DNA of 30,097 nt, taken from NCBI GenBank assembly GCA_012514775.1, contig JAAYZQ010000161.1:1-30097 (forward strand). The letters run 5' to 3'. This document shows, one piece after another, positions 22,849 to 29,769 of this stretch. The stretch is from Anaerolineaceae bacterium. Its GTDB lineage: Bacteria; Chloroflexota; Anaerolineae; JAAYZQ01. The notes beneath the pieces were generated by a model, which saw only the letters and a program-made list of their open reading frames with translations, searched no databases and had not been told where the DNA came from. Numbering within the stretch: the stretch's first letter is position 1; the number at the start of each line of letters is the position of its first letter. Both the position numbers and the translations under genes were made by a program.

Positions 22849-22890
22849 CAATGGATGGGCAGCCTCAGGGGGGGAACTGCCCATCCATTG
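22849..22890 (-). terminator. Intrinsic terminator after the GlsB-type gene
   Basis: CAATGGATGGGCAG (22849-22862) is perfectly complementary to CTGCCCATCCATTG (22877-22890), a 14-bp stem with a 14-base G-rich loop. On the minus strand it is followed by CTTTTC. It lies about 48 bases past the stop codon at 22938. The T-tract is short, but the stem is very strong. A run of C and G at 22892-22906 separates it from the gene. Confidence 0.65.
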
Positions 22891-22937
22891 TCCCCCGGGG
22901 GGGGGGACGGCTAGTGCATATGCAGACGCGGACCTGC

Positions 22938-23201
22938 TTATACCCTTGCCGCGCTCCCGCGAGTGATCAGGCGATAGATTGCGATGACGACAATCGCGCC
23001 CAAAATCGCCACGATGATGCTGGTGAGGTTAAAGCCGCTTACCAGGTCGACGCCGAGGATCAGGCTGGTGATCCAGCCGCCCACAACGGCGCCCACGATG
23101 CCCAGGATGAGGTCAACCAAGATGCCCGTCCTGGCCTTCATGAGCCACGAAGCCACCAGGCCTGCGATCAGGCCCACCACGATCAATGCGATTAAACCCA
23201 T
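22938..23201 (-). CDS. GlsB/YeaQ/YmgE family small membrane protein
   Basis: An 87-residue protein with three hydrophobic helices rich in Gly. GLIALIVVGLIAGLVASWLMK, then DLILGIVGAVVGGWI and SIIVAILGAIVVIAIYRLI, is the transglycosylase-associated/GlsB stress membrane protein pattern. Members are induced by general stress in several bacteria; the molecular function is not known. ATG at 23201 behind GGAGGGAG. Followed by a strong hairpin terminator, so this gene ends a transcript. Confidence 0.9.
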   Translation of the reverse strand: MGLIALIVVGLIAGLVASWLMKARTGILVDLILGIVGAVVGGWITSLILGVDLVSGFNLTSIIVAILGAIVVIAIYRLITRGSAARV

Positions 23202-23329
23202 GATTCTCCCTCCTCAGTTCGCTATGCGTTGTGCCTGAAGCTCGATGCGGATACATACTGCTCCGCGCCCATCCCCTGCTCTCAGGCCAGGCCAGGGGGC
23301 GGCTTGCGTACCTGCGGCCGATGGCTCAG

Positions 23330-23770
23330 CTACAGGCTCTCGACCAGTTTTCTCAACGAGTGGAGCGCCTTCTTGACCCGCATTGCATCCTTGGGGTTGC
23401 CACCGGCCACAAAGTTGCCAAAGATGCCGCCCCCCATGAGCGTATCGAGGGTGTACTCTACCTTGCACTCGTCGGCGTTCAGCCCAAGGAATCCGCCGCT
23501 CGCCCGCAACTTGAAGACGTGGGCGTCCTTGTCGTCGCCCAACTGGGTTGCGATCTCCAGGCGTTTCCCGGGTTCCATGCTCGTCACGATGCCGCGGCCC
23601 GTCCGGCCCTCGTCCGTCCACTCAAAGCTCCCGCCCTCACGGACAGACGTCATCCCAGAGACACTTTCGATGCCTGGGAACCACTGCGGCCAATACGTGG
23701 GATTTGTCATAACTTCCCACACTTTCTCAACCGGTGCATCGATCTCGACTTCACGTTCGAATTTCGGCAT
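23330..23770 (-). CDS. SRPBCC (polyketide-cyclase/dehydrase-like) family protein
   Basis: A 146-residue soluble protein. The opening EREVEIDAPVEKVWEVMTNPTYWPQWFPGIESV is the START/SRPBCC signature of strand, then IDAPvekVW, then NP..WP.W. Later strands VTSMEPGKRLEIATQL and CKVEYTLDTLMGGG and a C-terminal helix (AMRVKKALHSLRKLVESL) complete the helix-grip fold that encloses a hydrophobic ligand. The ligand is unknown. The ATG at 23770 has GAGGAGG about 10 bases upstream and is preferred to an upstream in-frame start. Confidence 0.88.
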   Translation of the reverse strand: MPKFEREVEIDAPVEKVWEVMTNPTYWPQWFPGIESVSGMTSVREGGSFEWTDEGRTGRGIVTSMEPGKRLEIATQLGDDKDAHVFKLRASGGFLGLNADECKVEYTLDTLMGGGIFGNFVAGGNPKDAMRVKKALHSLRKLVESL

Positions 23771-23796
23771 TGCTTTCTTACCTCCTCGCTGGCACG

Positions 23797-23825
23797 AGTA
23801 TAACAACCGATCATTACAACTGACA
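23797..23825 (-). promoter_or_regulatory. Possible promoter of the SRPBCC gene
   Basis: On the minus strand TGTCAG (23820-23825), a 17-base spacer and TATACT (23797-23802). TGTAATG occurs twice in and before the spacer and could be a regulator site. The -35 box is poor, so this call is tentative. Confidence 0.35.
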
Positions 23826-23971
23826 TTACAGTCCAACGAGCCGCCTTGGACTATTGCACCGCGTGCAAACCGCTCGGCGGGCCATGCATACGCCGGTGGG
23901 GATGATGTAGGCCAGGTCGCCGGGGGGGCGAGCGGCCTGGCCCTGGAACGTTGTCACGTGGAAACCGGCGT

Positions 23972-24634
23972 CTATCGTCCGGCGCCGAGCTGTCCTCCCA
24001 GCTCGTTCAGGACTTCTTGCAAGCTGGCCTCTGCGGTCGCGCGATTCATCCCGGTATAAGAGGCGAGCTCGTCGGCCAGGCCCGCCTTGCGGATCTGGGT
24101 CTTTTTCACCCGCTTGCCACTGTTCATCCTCTGGACCACGGTATCCAGGCTGGGCCCAGGCTGCTCGGCCGCCTGGGGTTGCGCGCGCTCCGGTGTCATG
24201 TCGATCCCGGGCTGCATCCGGCTCTGCATGAGTTTGCCGAGGACGAACGCTACAACGGCCTGGGCCAATTGGGGGGGCAGGCCAAGCTTTTCGGCCAGGC
24301 GGCCTACGATGGGCGCCAGGATCGAGTTGGATTGCATGGTCGAGCTGCCGCCGCCCATGATCGCGCCCAGAATATCGCCGAGCCCACCGGCCCCTGCCGA
24401 AGCCTGGGATGAGCCGGTATATCCACCCGTGCCACCCAGGGCGCCTTGCAGCAGGCTCCCCAGGTCCATCCCGCCCTGGGCGGGCGCGGGACCGGGCTGG
24501 GTGCCATACCCCTGGCTGGCTCCGCCTCCCATGCTCTGCAGCAATTGGACGAACGGATCGGCCTCGTTACCCGCATCCTGCGCGCTCGACTGCTGTTGGC
24601 TGCCCTGCATCAATGCCTGTAATAGATCTTCCAT
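23972..24634 (-). CDS. Gly/Gln-rich protein with YidB/DUF937-like tail
   Basis: A 220-residue protein without a signal peptide. The first 100 residues are low-complexity (Gly, Gln, Ser, Ala) with short repeats of LLQ(A/S)MGG and LGDILGAIMGGG type. A helical block follows (ILAPIVGRLAEKLGLPPQLAQAVVAFVLGKLM), then an Arg/Lys stretch and a C-terminal TGMNRATAEASLQEVLNELGGQLG helix pair. The last element resembles the ending of DUF937/YidB-type proteins, but the match is weak. ATG at 24634 behind GGAGGAAA. Function unknown. Confidence 0.75.
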   Translation of the reverse strand: MEDLLQALMQGSQQQSSAQDAGNEADPFVQLLQSMGGGASQGYGTQPGPAPAQGGMDLGSLLQGALGGTGGYTGSSQASAGAGGLGDILGAIMGGGSSTMQSNSILAPIVGRLAEKLGLPPQLAQAVVAFVLGKLMQSRMQPGIDMTPERAQPQAAEQPGPSLDTVVQRMNSGKRVKKTQIRKAGLADELASYTGMNRATAEASLQEVLNELGGQLGAGR

Positions 24635-24780
24635 TTCTCTCGTTTCCTCCGTCTACCAGGTTGGTGACCCTCGATTGGGCCACACCTCTACACGCCACCA
24701 TGCCCTTCAGGCAGGACAGGAGCCGGCCGTGGTGTCACAGCCGGCACCCGTGAAGTTTGCCACTGTGCCGGACAGAAGGA

Positions 24781-25824
24781 CTAACCAGGGATGCGCAGCT
24801 TCCAGCCTGGCCGGATGAGGTTCGGGTTCTCGATGACGTCCTTATTGGCCTCAAAGATCTCGCGCCAGCGCCCGGCGTTGCCATAGACGCTCTTGGCGAT
24901 ACCGCTCAGGGTGTCTCCCGACTTGACCACGTAGATGGTCTCGGCCTTTGTGGCGGTCGCCGCTGCCTGGACCGCCTCGGCCTCGCGCTTCATCTCCTCG
25001 AGCTCGCGCTTGGCAGCCTCGACCTCGCGCTTGACGGCCTCGGCCTCGCGGCGGGCCTTTTCCTCCTCCGCCTTCTTGAACTGCGCTTCGCGCTTTTCCT
25101 TCAGCTCCTGGACATACTTCTCGGTCTCGGTCTCGCGCTCGTCCGCCTTCTTCTGGGTCGCAGCCGGGCGCTGCTGCCGGGCCATCTGTGCCTTCTTCCG
25201 AGCCTCGGCCTCGCGCTCTTTCCGGGCCTCTTCTTCCTTCTTCTGGGCCTCGGCCTGGCGCTGCTCTCGGGCCGCTGCCGCCTTCTTCTGGATCTCGGCG
25301 TCGCGCTTGGCCTTCTGCTCCTGTTCCTCGGCCCGTTTCTTGGCCTCCGCAGCAACGGCCGCTTCGCGCCTGCGGCGCTTGTCGGCGTCTGTCGCCTTCA
25401 AGGCGGTGGCAATCTCGTCCAGGGTCTTTCGCTCCGCGGCGCTGACCGCCTTGCCGCCGCGCAGGGTCTGCTCGCGCGCTGCTTCGGCAATGGCTTCGCC
25501 GGCGTTCATGAGGAAATCCCGAATCGCATCGCCCTCAACCTCGTCCGCCTTGGTCTCGAGCAGGGTGCCCACCTGCGCGAGCATCCTCTTGGCGTCTTCC
25601 GGGCTGGCCTCGATCTTGTCGTCGGCGTCCTTCTGTTCGGCAATGATCGACCGCACCAGGTCGGATTGCGACCGGGCGCTTTTCAAATAGGTTTGCAACG
25701 CCTTGGCCTCGCTCCGCCTCGTAAACAACGTGCCGCGGTCGGATTCGGTCAAGAGGTGATGGATGAGCTGGGGAGCATTGAGAAGCTGCTTCCACTCTGT
25801 CGCTGAGAATTTGCCGGTTGCCAT
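24781..25824 (-). CDS. LysM-domain protein with long coiled coil
   Basis: A 347-residue protein in three parts. Residues 1-125 are helical (KFSATEWKQLLNAPQLIHHLL...), reminiscent of small bacterial proteins that begin with this SATEWKQL-type block. About 140-285 is a highly charged Ala/Glu/Arg/Lys coiled coil with short repeats (EAQKKEEEARKEREAEARKK). The end (about 297-347) is a LysM domain, TIYVVKSGDTLSGIAKSVYGNAGRWREIFEANKDVI...GWKLRIPG. No signal peptide is seen, so it may be cytoplasmic like YgaU/LysM-BON proteins. AAGGAGAGGG precedes the ATG at 25824. The coiled-coil DNA is itself repetitive (12-base units encoding Glu-Ala-Glu/Arg). Confidence 0.85.
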   Translation of the reverse strand: MATGKFSATEWKQLLNAPQLIHHLLTESDRGTLFTRRSEAKALQTYLKSARSQSDLVRSIIAEQKDADDKIEASPEDAKRMLAQVGTLLETKADEVEGDAIRDFLMNAGEAIAEAAREQTLRGGKAVSAAERKTLDEIATALKATDADKRRRREAAVAAEAKKRAEEQEQKAKRDAEIQKKAAAAREQRQAEAQKKEEEARKEREAEARKKAQMARQQRPAATQKKADERETETEKYVQELKEKREAQFKKAEEEKARREAEAVKREVEAAKRELEEMKREAEAVQAAATATKAETIYVVKSGDTLSGIAKSVYGNAGRWREIFEANKDVIENPNLIRPGWKLRIPG

Positions 25825-25994
25825 TACCCTCTCCTTAAACGTTATGGTCCAGGTTGCCTGGGCGCATCTATGGCCCATCCTCTGGCCTTTAGCCATTGTA
25901 ACACCCCCATATTTCAATCCATATTACAGTTTCACCGGGAAGCTCTGGAGGTTGCTGGCAGGCGGCCAAGGGGAGCGTTCCCCTCGCTGGGAAT

Positions 25995-26023
25995 TGACAT
26001 TACGCGGGCTTGGGCCTATGATG
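25995..26023 (+). promoter_or_regulatory. Near-consensus sigma70 promoter of the CtaA-like gene
   Basis: TTGACA (25995-26000), a 17-base spacer and TATGAT (26018-26023). The start would be about 26030, giving a leader of about 120 bases with two hairpins. The rest of the 25825-26151 gap shows no clear minus-strand promoter for the LysM gene. Confidence 0.75.
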
Positions 26024-26053
26024 TGCCAGACCTGGCCAGGGGGATGCATCGAT

Positions 26054-26074
26054 ATGGGCATCCTGGATGCCCAT
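26054..26074 (+). repeat. Perfect 10-bp palindrome in the leader of the CtaA-like gene
   Basis: ATGGGCATCC (26054-26063) and GGATGCCCAT (26065-26074) are perfectly complementary around one base. It lies about 25-45 bases after the expected transcription start, so it can act as an RNA hairpin or as a DNA operator. Confidence 0.6.
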
Positions 26075-26096
26075 TGCGGGCGTGGAGAGAAGTGAA

Positions 26097-26123
26097 GCCC
26101 GATCCGGCGCAACCGGACCGGGC
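26097..26123 (+). repeat. Strong RNA hairpin upstream of the CtaA-like start
   Basis: GCCCGATCCGG (26097-26107) pairs with CCGGACCGGGC (26113-26123) with one mismatch and a 5-base loop. It ends 28 bases before the GTG start codon. No T-tract follows, so it is not a terminator; it may affect translation or message stability. Confidence 0.55.
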
Positions 26124-26151
26124 GCCGAATCTGCGATAGGACAGCATACTC

Positions 26152-27045
26152 GTGACCATTCGACACCGAAACCTGTTTCTGGCGGCCTCTCTGTTCACCT
26201 ACCTGTTGGTCACCCTGGGCGGTGTCGTGTGCGTCACCGACGCGTCGCGGGGCTGCCCCGACTGGCCGGCATGCTACGGCCAGCTCGTCCCTCCGCCGCG
26301 CTTTGATTCGATCCTGGAATATACCCACCGGGTGGTGGCTGCCCTTACCTCGCTGCTCATCGTCGCCTCGGCCCTCGTGGGCTGGCGGAGGTACCGGGCC
26401 AATCGGTGGCTGTGGCAGCCCCTGGCAATCGCCGTCGGATTCCTGCTGCTGGTCATCCTGCTCGGCGCGCTGGTGGTGCTGCGCGGGCTCGAACCCGGCC
26501 CGGCAGCCCTCGATCTGGGCTCGGCGCTGATGGTGCAGGCCCTCGTGACCACGGCCGCCGTGGTGGCGGCCAGCCGCGGCCCCCGCCGGCCCTCGCTCGC
26601 TGGAGGCCTGGCCAGGCTGGCCCTATGGGCCCTGGTGGCCACCTGGATCGTGCTGGTGAGCGGCGTCCTCGTCGCCGAGAGCGGCTCGGCGGTGCGGTGC
26701 CTGAGCTGGCCCCTATACGGCGGCGAGGCGAACCTGGCCGTGGGACAGGCGAGGGAGTGGCTCGGGTGGGCGCGCCGCGTGGCCGGGGCGCTGGCGGGCA
26801 TCCTGATCCTGGCTGTGGTGGTGCAGGCCTGGCGTGCCCAGGGATGGCAGCGGGGGCCCCGGCCGGTTGCGGCGGCCCTGGGCCTGGTGCTTGTGATCGA
26901 GATCGTGGTCGGCGGGGTCCTGGCAGGGGGCAGCGGCACGCTCGCCCTTCAGGTGGTGTACGTCGCGCTGGCCGCCGCCCTCTGGCCGTTGTTGGTCGCG
27001 CTGTGGGTCATGGCCGGACTGCGAGAGCCGGCCGCAAGCTCCTGA
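26152..27045 (+). CDS. CtaA/COX15-family (haem A synthase-like) membrane protein, divergent
   Basis: A 297-residue protein with about eight hydrophobic segments. The N-terminal half matches haem A synthase: the VTLGGVVCVTD segment, GCPDWPACYGQLVPP with the C35/C41 pair, and ILEYTHRVVAALTSLL with E56 and H59. CtaA normally hydroxylates the haem O methyl group and uses four histidines in two half-repeats. Only H59 is evident here: the matching places read LDLGSALMV, WARRVAGAL and LQVVYVALAAAL. It is therefore either a divergent enzyme or a family member with another role. GTG start at 26152 behind AGGACAG. It ends 9 bases from the convergent PpiC gene, and no cytochrome oxidase gene is in view. 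Confidence 0.82.
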   Translation: MTIRHRNLFLAASLFTYLLVTLGGVVCVTDASRGCPDWPACYGQLVPPPRFDSILEYTHRVVAALTSLLIVASALVGWRRYRANRWLWQPLAIAVGFLLLVILLGALVVLRGLEPGPAALDLGSALMVQALVTTAAVVAASRGPRRPSLAGGLARLALWALVATWIVLVSGVLVAESGSAVRCLSWPLYGGEANLAVGQAREWLGWARRVAGALAGILILAVVVQAWRAQGWQRGPRPVAAALGLVLVIEIVVGGVLAGGSGTLALQVVYVALAAALWPLLVALWVMAGLREPAASS

Positions 27046-27054
27046 GGGAGCGGA

Positions 27055-28122
27055 TTATTGTGCCGTGCCAAAGGTGACGTCGATGGTCGTCTCCGCGGCG
27101 GCTTTTTGCTCCTCGAACCAGGTTTGGAACGCTTGCGACTTGACCGACTCGTAGGTCTGGTCGTCCGTCTCCCGGACGCCCTTTTCAAGCACCTGGATGA
27201 TGTGATAGCCAAAGTCGGTTTGGACCAGGTCGCTGGTCGTGCCCGGCTCCATGGAAAAGGCCACTTCCTCGAACTCGTCGACCATCACTCCGCGCGGGAA
27301 CCAGCCCAGGTCGCCCTCGTTGTCCTTGTTAGTCGTGTCCTGGGAAAGCTCGCTGGCCAGCGCTCCCCACTCCTCGCCGGCTTCGAGCCTGTCGAGGACC
27401 TCCTGGCCGGCCTCTTCATCGGCGACCAGGATGTGCCGGGCGTGGACCTGCTCCGCCTCACGGCTCGGCGCGCGGGCTTGGGCAACCTCGTCGATCAGCA
27501 CCGCATCTTCCATCAACCGGGCGAAATACTCCTCGCTCAGGCCGTATTGCTCCAGGAACTGCTCCCACGAGCCAAACATGCCGCTGCCGAGGACGGCAGT
27601 CTTTTGCTCCTCGACGCGCTCGTCGATGGCGTCCTGGCTCGCTTCGATCCCCTCGTCGGCGGCGCTCTGCCGCAGCAGCGTGCGATCGATCACCGTCTGC
27701 AGGATCTCGTCCTGGAACGTCGCCAGGAGACCGATGTTCTCGGCCTGGTTCCAGTCCACGCCATACTGGAGCGTGACGCTGTAGAGCGCCTGCTTCAACT
27801 CGGGCTCAAAGTCCTCCCAGGTGATTTCCTCGCCGTTGACCGTCGCCAGCGGCCCCTGCACCGGCTCGATGGCCGCCAGCGCGACCTCTACACCGCCGGT
27901 GGGAGAGATGGGCTCGGTGGGAGTAAGGACCTCCCCGGCGCCAGGCGTGGCCGTGTCGCCGGCCTGCCCGGCGTCCGGCGTCTCTGTAGCTTCGACTTCG
28001 ACCGTTACGGCCGCCTCGGCAGTGCCGGTATCTGGCCGGGGTGTGGGCGTCGCCATTTCGGGACCGCAGGCGGCGACCAGCAGCAGGGCCAGGGTCAGAA
28101 CAAAAAGGTTTTTGACTTTCAT
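27055..28122 (-). CDS. PpiC-type peptidyl-prolyl isomerase lipoprotein (PrsA/SurA-like foldase)
   Basis: A 355-residue lipoprotein with lipobox VAAC (Cys19) and a Thr/Pro/Glu-rich linker of about 75 residues. A SurA-N-like helical region follows (ATVNGEEITWEDFEPEL...IDRTLLRQSAADEGI), then the parvulin domain VHARHILVADEEAGQEVLDRLEAGEEWGALASELSQD...GDLGWFPRGVMVDEFEEVAFSM...GYHIIQVLEKG. It would assist folding of exported proteins at the outer face of the membrane. The ATG at 28122 has AAGGA at 7 bases and starts the signal sequence. Confidence 0.92.
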   Translation of the reverse strand: MKVKNLFVLTLALLLVAACGPEMATPTPRPDTGTAEAAVTVEVEATETPDAGQAGDTATPGAGEVLTPTEPISPTGGVEVALAAIEPVQGPLATVNGEEITWEDFEPELKQALYSVTLQYGVDWNQAENIGLLATFQDEILQTVIDRTLLRQSAADEGIEASQDAIDERVEEQKTAVLGSGMFGSWEQFLEQYGLSEEYFARLMEDAVLIDEVAQARAPSREAEQVHARHILVADEEAGQEVLDRLEAGEEWGALASELSQDTTNKDNEGDLGWFPRGVMVDEFEEVAFSMEPGTTSDLVQTDFGYHIIQVLEKGVRETDDQTYESVKSQAFQTWFEEQKAAAETTIDVTFGTAQ

Positions 28123-28153
28123 CGACAGTCCTTCAATGAACAAGAGTCTTACC

Positions 28154-28182
28154 ATTGTACTACATTCCACGACAAAGACCAA
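28154..28182 (-). promoter_or_regulatory. Sigma70-type promoter of the PpiC gene
   Basis: On the minus strand TTGGTC (28177-28182), a 17-base spacer and TACAAT (28154-28159). The leader would be about 25 bases. Confidence 0.5.
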
Positions 28183-28439
28183 GCCCTGGCACTCTGCAAA
28201 CCCCCGAGCTTGCCGGTCCCAGACGCTTGTGCCCCCCGCTCAGGACCAGCATAGCACAAAGGTGTGCAGATCGTACCGGGAACCTATGCAGATCTTGTGC
28301 AGTTTTGGAGAGCAGCTACGGGTGGGGCACTCTCGAGGGCCTTCCGCCTTACCCGGCCTTGGGCACATCCCTGGTGGCAGGCTGGGACAAATCAATTGGC
28401 ATGGGGCTTACCCCTCAGCGGGTGTCCCGGGTCCAGAGT
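28183..28439. other. Non-coding gap between PpiC promoter and M19 dipeptidase
   Basis: The gene-free stretch from 28123 to 28439 is 317 bases. Apart from the PpiC promoter it contains a short direct repeat (TGCAGATC at about 28265 and 28287). I see no gene, no T-tracted terminator after the dipeptidase stop and no known RNA. Confidence 0.45.
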
Positions 28440-29519
28440 TCACAGGCCGGCTTCATGTCCTGGCTGCCAGGTGTGCTCTAGCACGCGGAGCCAGTTCTCG
28501 TAAGCAAGCTTTCGCAGCGAGGCCTCGTCATAGCCCGCCTGGCGCAACTGCGCCATCAGCTTGGGCAGCCCCGCCGCATCCCCCAGCTCGAGGGGCATCT
28601 TGGCACCATCAAAATCGGAGCCGAACCCAACACGGTCGATTCCCAGGCGTTCCACCAGGTAGTCGACGTGCCGGACAATGACCGACAGCGGAGTATCGGC
28701 ATTGTTCTCGCCATCCTCTCGGATAAAGCCCACGTCAAAGTTGACGCCCACCATCCCGTCCGACTCGCGGATAGCGTCCAACTGCCGGTCCGTCAGGTTC
28801 CGGGTGACGGGGCACAGCGCGTGCGCGCTGCTGTGGGTCGCCACGATGGGCGCGCTGGTGATGTCGGCAAGGTCCCAAAAGCCCTTCTCGTTCAGGTGAG
28901 ACACGTCGACCAGGATGCCAAGGCGGTTACAGGCGCGTACCAGGGCACGGCCCTCCTGTGTCAGGCCGGGGCCGGTATCGGGCGAATGCGGAAAGCGAAA
29001 AGGCACGCCACAGCCAAAGATATTGGGCCGGCTCCACACGACACCCAGGGAGCGAAGGCCGGCCCGGTGAAGGACCTCGAGGGCATGGAGGTCGGGGTCG
29101 ATGGCGTCGGCCCCCTCGATGTGAAAGATCGCGGCGAATACCCCGCTCTGCAGGCAGCGAGCCAGTTTCTCCACGTCCCGTACTATCTTGATTTGTCCCG
29201 ACGAGGCCGCCTCCAATCGGAACAGTCCCGCGCTCATGGCGATCGAGACCCGAGAGGCGCGGGCTGGATCAAGGGGCGCGGCGAGGGGCACTTCATAGCC
29301 CTCCGGCGTGCGGATCACTTCGAACGGGACGCGCGTGCCCGGATCGTTGGCCGAAGCAAAAACCGCAAAGAAACCCCCGGCCAGGCCACCCTCTCGGGCG
29401 CGGGGCAGGTCGACGTGTCCGTCTGTGTGCCGCTTCAAGAACTCCTGAACTTGCTCCTCCATATAGGGGTAGAGCCGTCCGAGCGAATCATTGTGTCCGT
29501 CCAAGATGGGCAGTTGCAT
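28440..29519 (-). CDS. Membrane dipeptidase (peptidase family M19)
   Basis: A 359-residue metallo-amidohydrolase. Metal-site motifs in order: ILDGHNDSL (HxD) near residue 6, AIFHIEGAD with the bridging Glu, IVATHSSAHAL with His, and RVGFGSDFDGA near the end. This is the renal-dipeptidase (M19) family, which cleaves dipeptides including D-residue-containing ones. LGVVWSRPNIFG...GLTQEGRALVRACNRLGILVDVSHL is also typical. The ATG at 29519 is chosen because it starts directly before the first metal motif, as usual in bacterial members, with AGGGA about 9 bases upstream. A longer in-frame start (29651) would add a Cys-rich stretch unlike the family. It lacks a signal peptide with this start. Confidence 0.92.
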   Translation of the reverse strand: MQLPILDGHNDSLGRLYPYMEEQVQEFLKRHTDGHVDLPRAREGGLAGGFFAVFASANDPGTRVPFEVIRTPEGYEVPLAAPLDPARASRVSIAMSAGLFRLEAASSGQIKIVRDVEKLARCLQSGVFAAIFHIEGADAIDPDLHALEVLHRAGLRSLGVVWSRPNIFGCGVPFRFPHSPDTGPGLTQEGRALVRACNRLGILVDVSHLNEKGFWDLADITSAPIVATHSSAHALCPVTRNLTDRQLDAIRESDGMVGVNFDVGFIREDGENNADTPLSVIVRHVDYLVERLGIDRVGFGSDFDGAKMPLELGDAAGLPKLMAQLRQAGYDEASLRKLAYENWLRVLEHTWQPGHEAGL

Positions 29520-29644
29520 TAGCTTATTCCCTGATTCAACGATGTACCCTGAGCAAGCCCGGGTTCCGCATATAGGTGTACAACATCCCGCCGCAAAAGT
29601 CAAACTGCAAGCTGAAGCTGAAACCAAAGGGCGCTTCGTCTCGC

Positions 29645-29673
29645 TTGACAACTCGGCCGTTTATGCATATAAT
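29645..29673 (+). promoter_or_regulatory. Perfect consensus sigma70 promoter
   Basis: TTGACA (29645-29650), a 17-base spacer and TATAAT (29668-29673). It points toward the right edge, where no full gene is visible. The expected start is about 29680. Confidence 0.75.
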
Positions 29674-29682
29674 CTAGAGGGC

Positions 29683-29769
29683 ATGGTTCAACAGTCTGAA
29701 GGGGCAGTACAGATCCAGGACCGCATTCGAACCACCGTCCGCGCCTGTGCGGCTGCGATCGAGAAATGA
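29683..29769 (+). other. Short reading frame of 28 codons behind a consensus promoter; possible gene remnant
   Basis: ATG at 29683 lies about 3 bases after the expected transcription start, so it would be almost leaderless. The peptide includes QDRIRTTVRACAAAIEK and then stops. IRTTVRACAAAIE resembles the first strand of a Nudix domain. Removing one A at 29764-29766 would extend it as ENDGAPLPSP, but the Nudix box does not follow. It could be a decayed gene or a chance frame. Confidence 0.3.

Noticed and set aside
24935..25445. Repetitive DNA in the LysM gene as a possible tandem-repeat array or CRISPR
   Set aside because: The repeats are short, imperfect and in frame, encoding an Ala/Glu/Arg/Lys coiled coil; there is no regular repeat-spacer pattern.
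29520..29651. Longer start for the M19 dipeptidase giving a Cys-rich N-terminus
   Set aside because: The extra 44 residues are not typical of the family, and the ATG at 29519 has a ribosome site and sits just before the first metal motif.
29491..29682. Upstream extension of the 28-codon frame at the right end
   Set aside because: It would include the perfect promoter at 29645-29673 and part of the dipeptidase gene on the other strand; no ribosome site or domain supports it.
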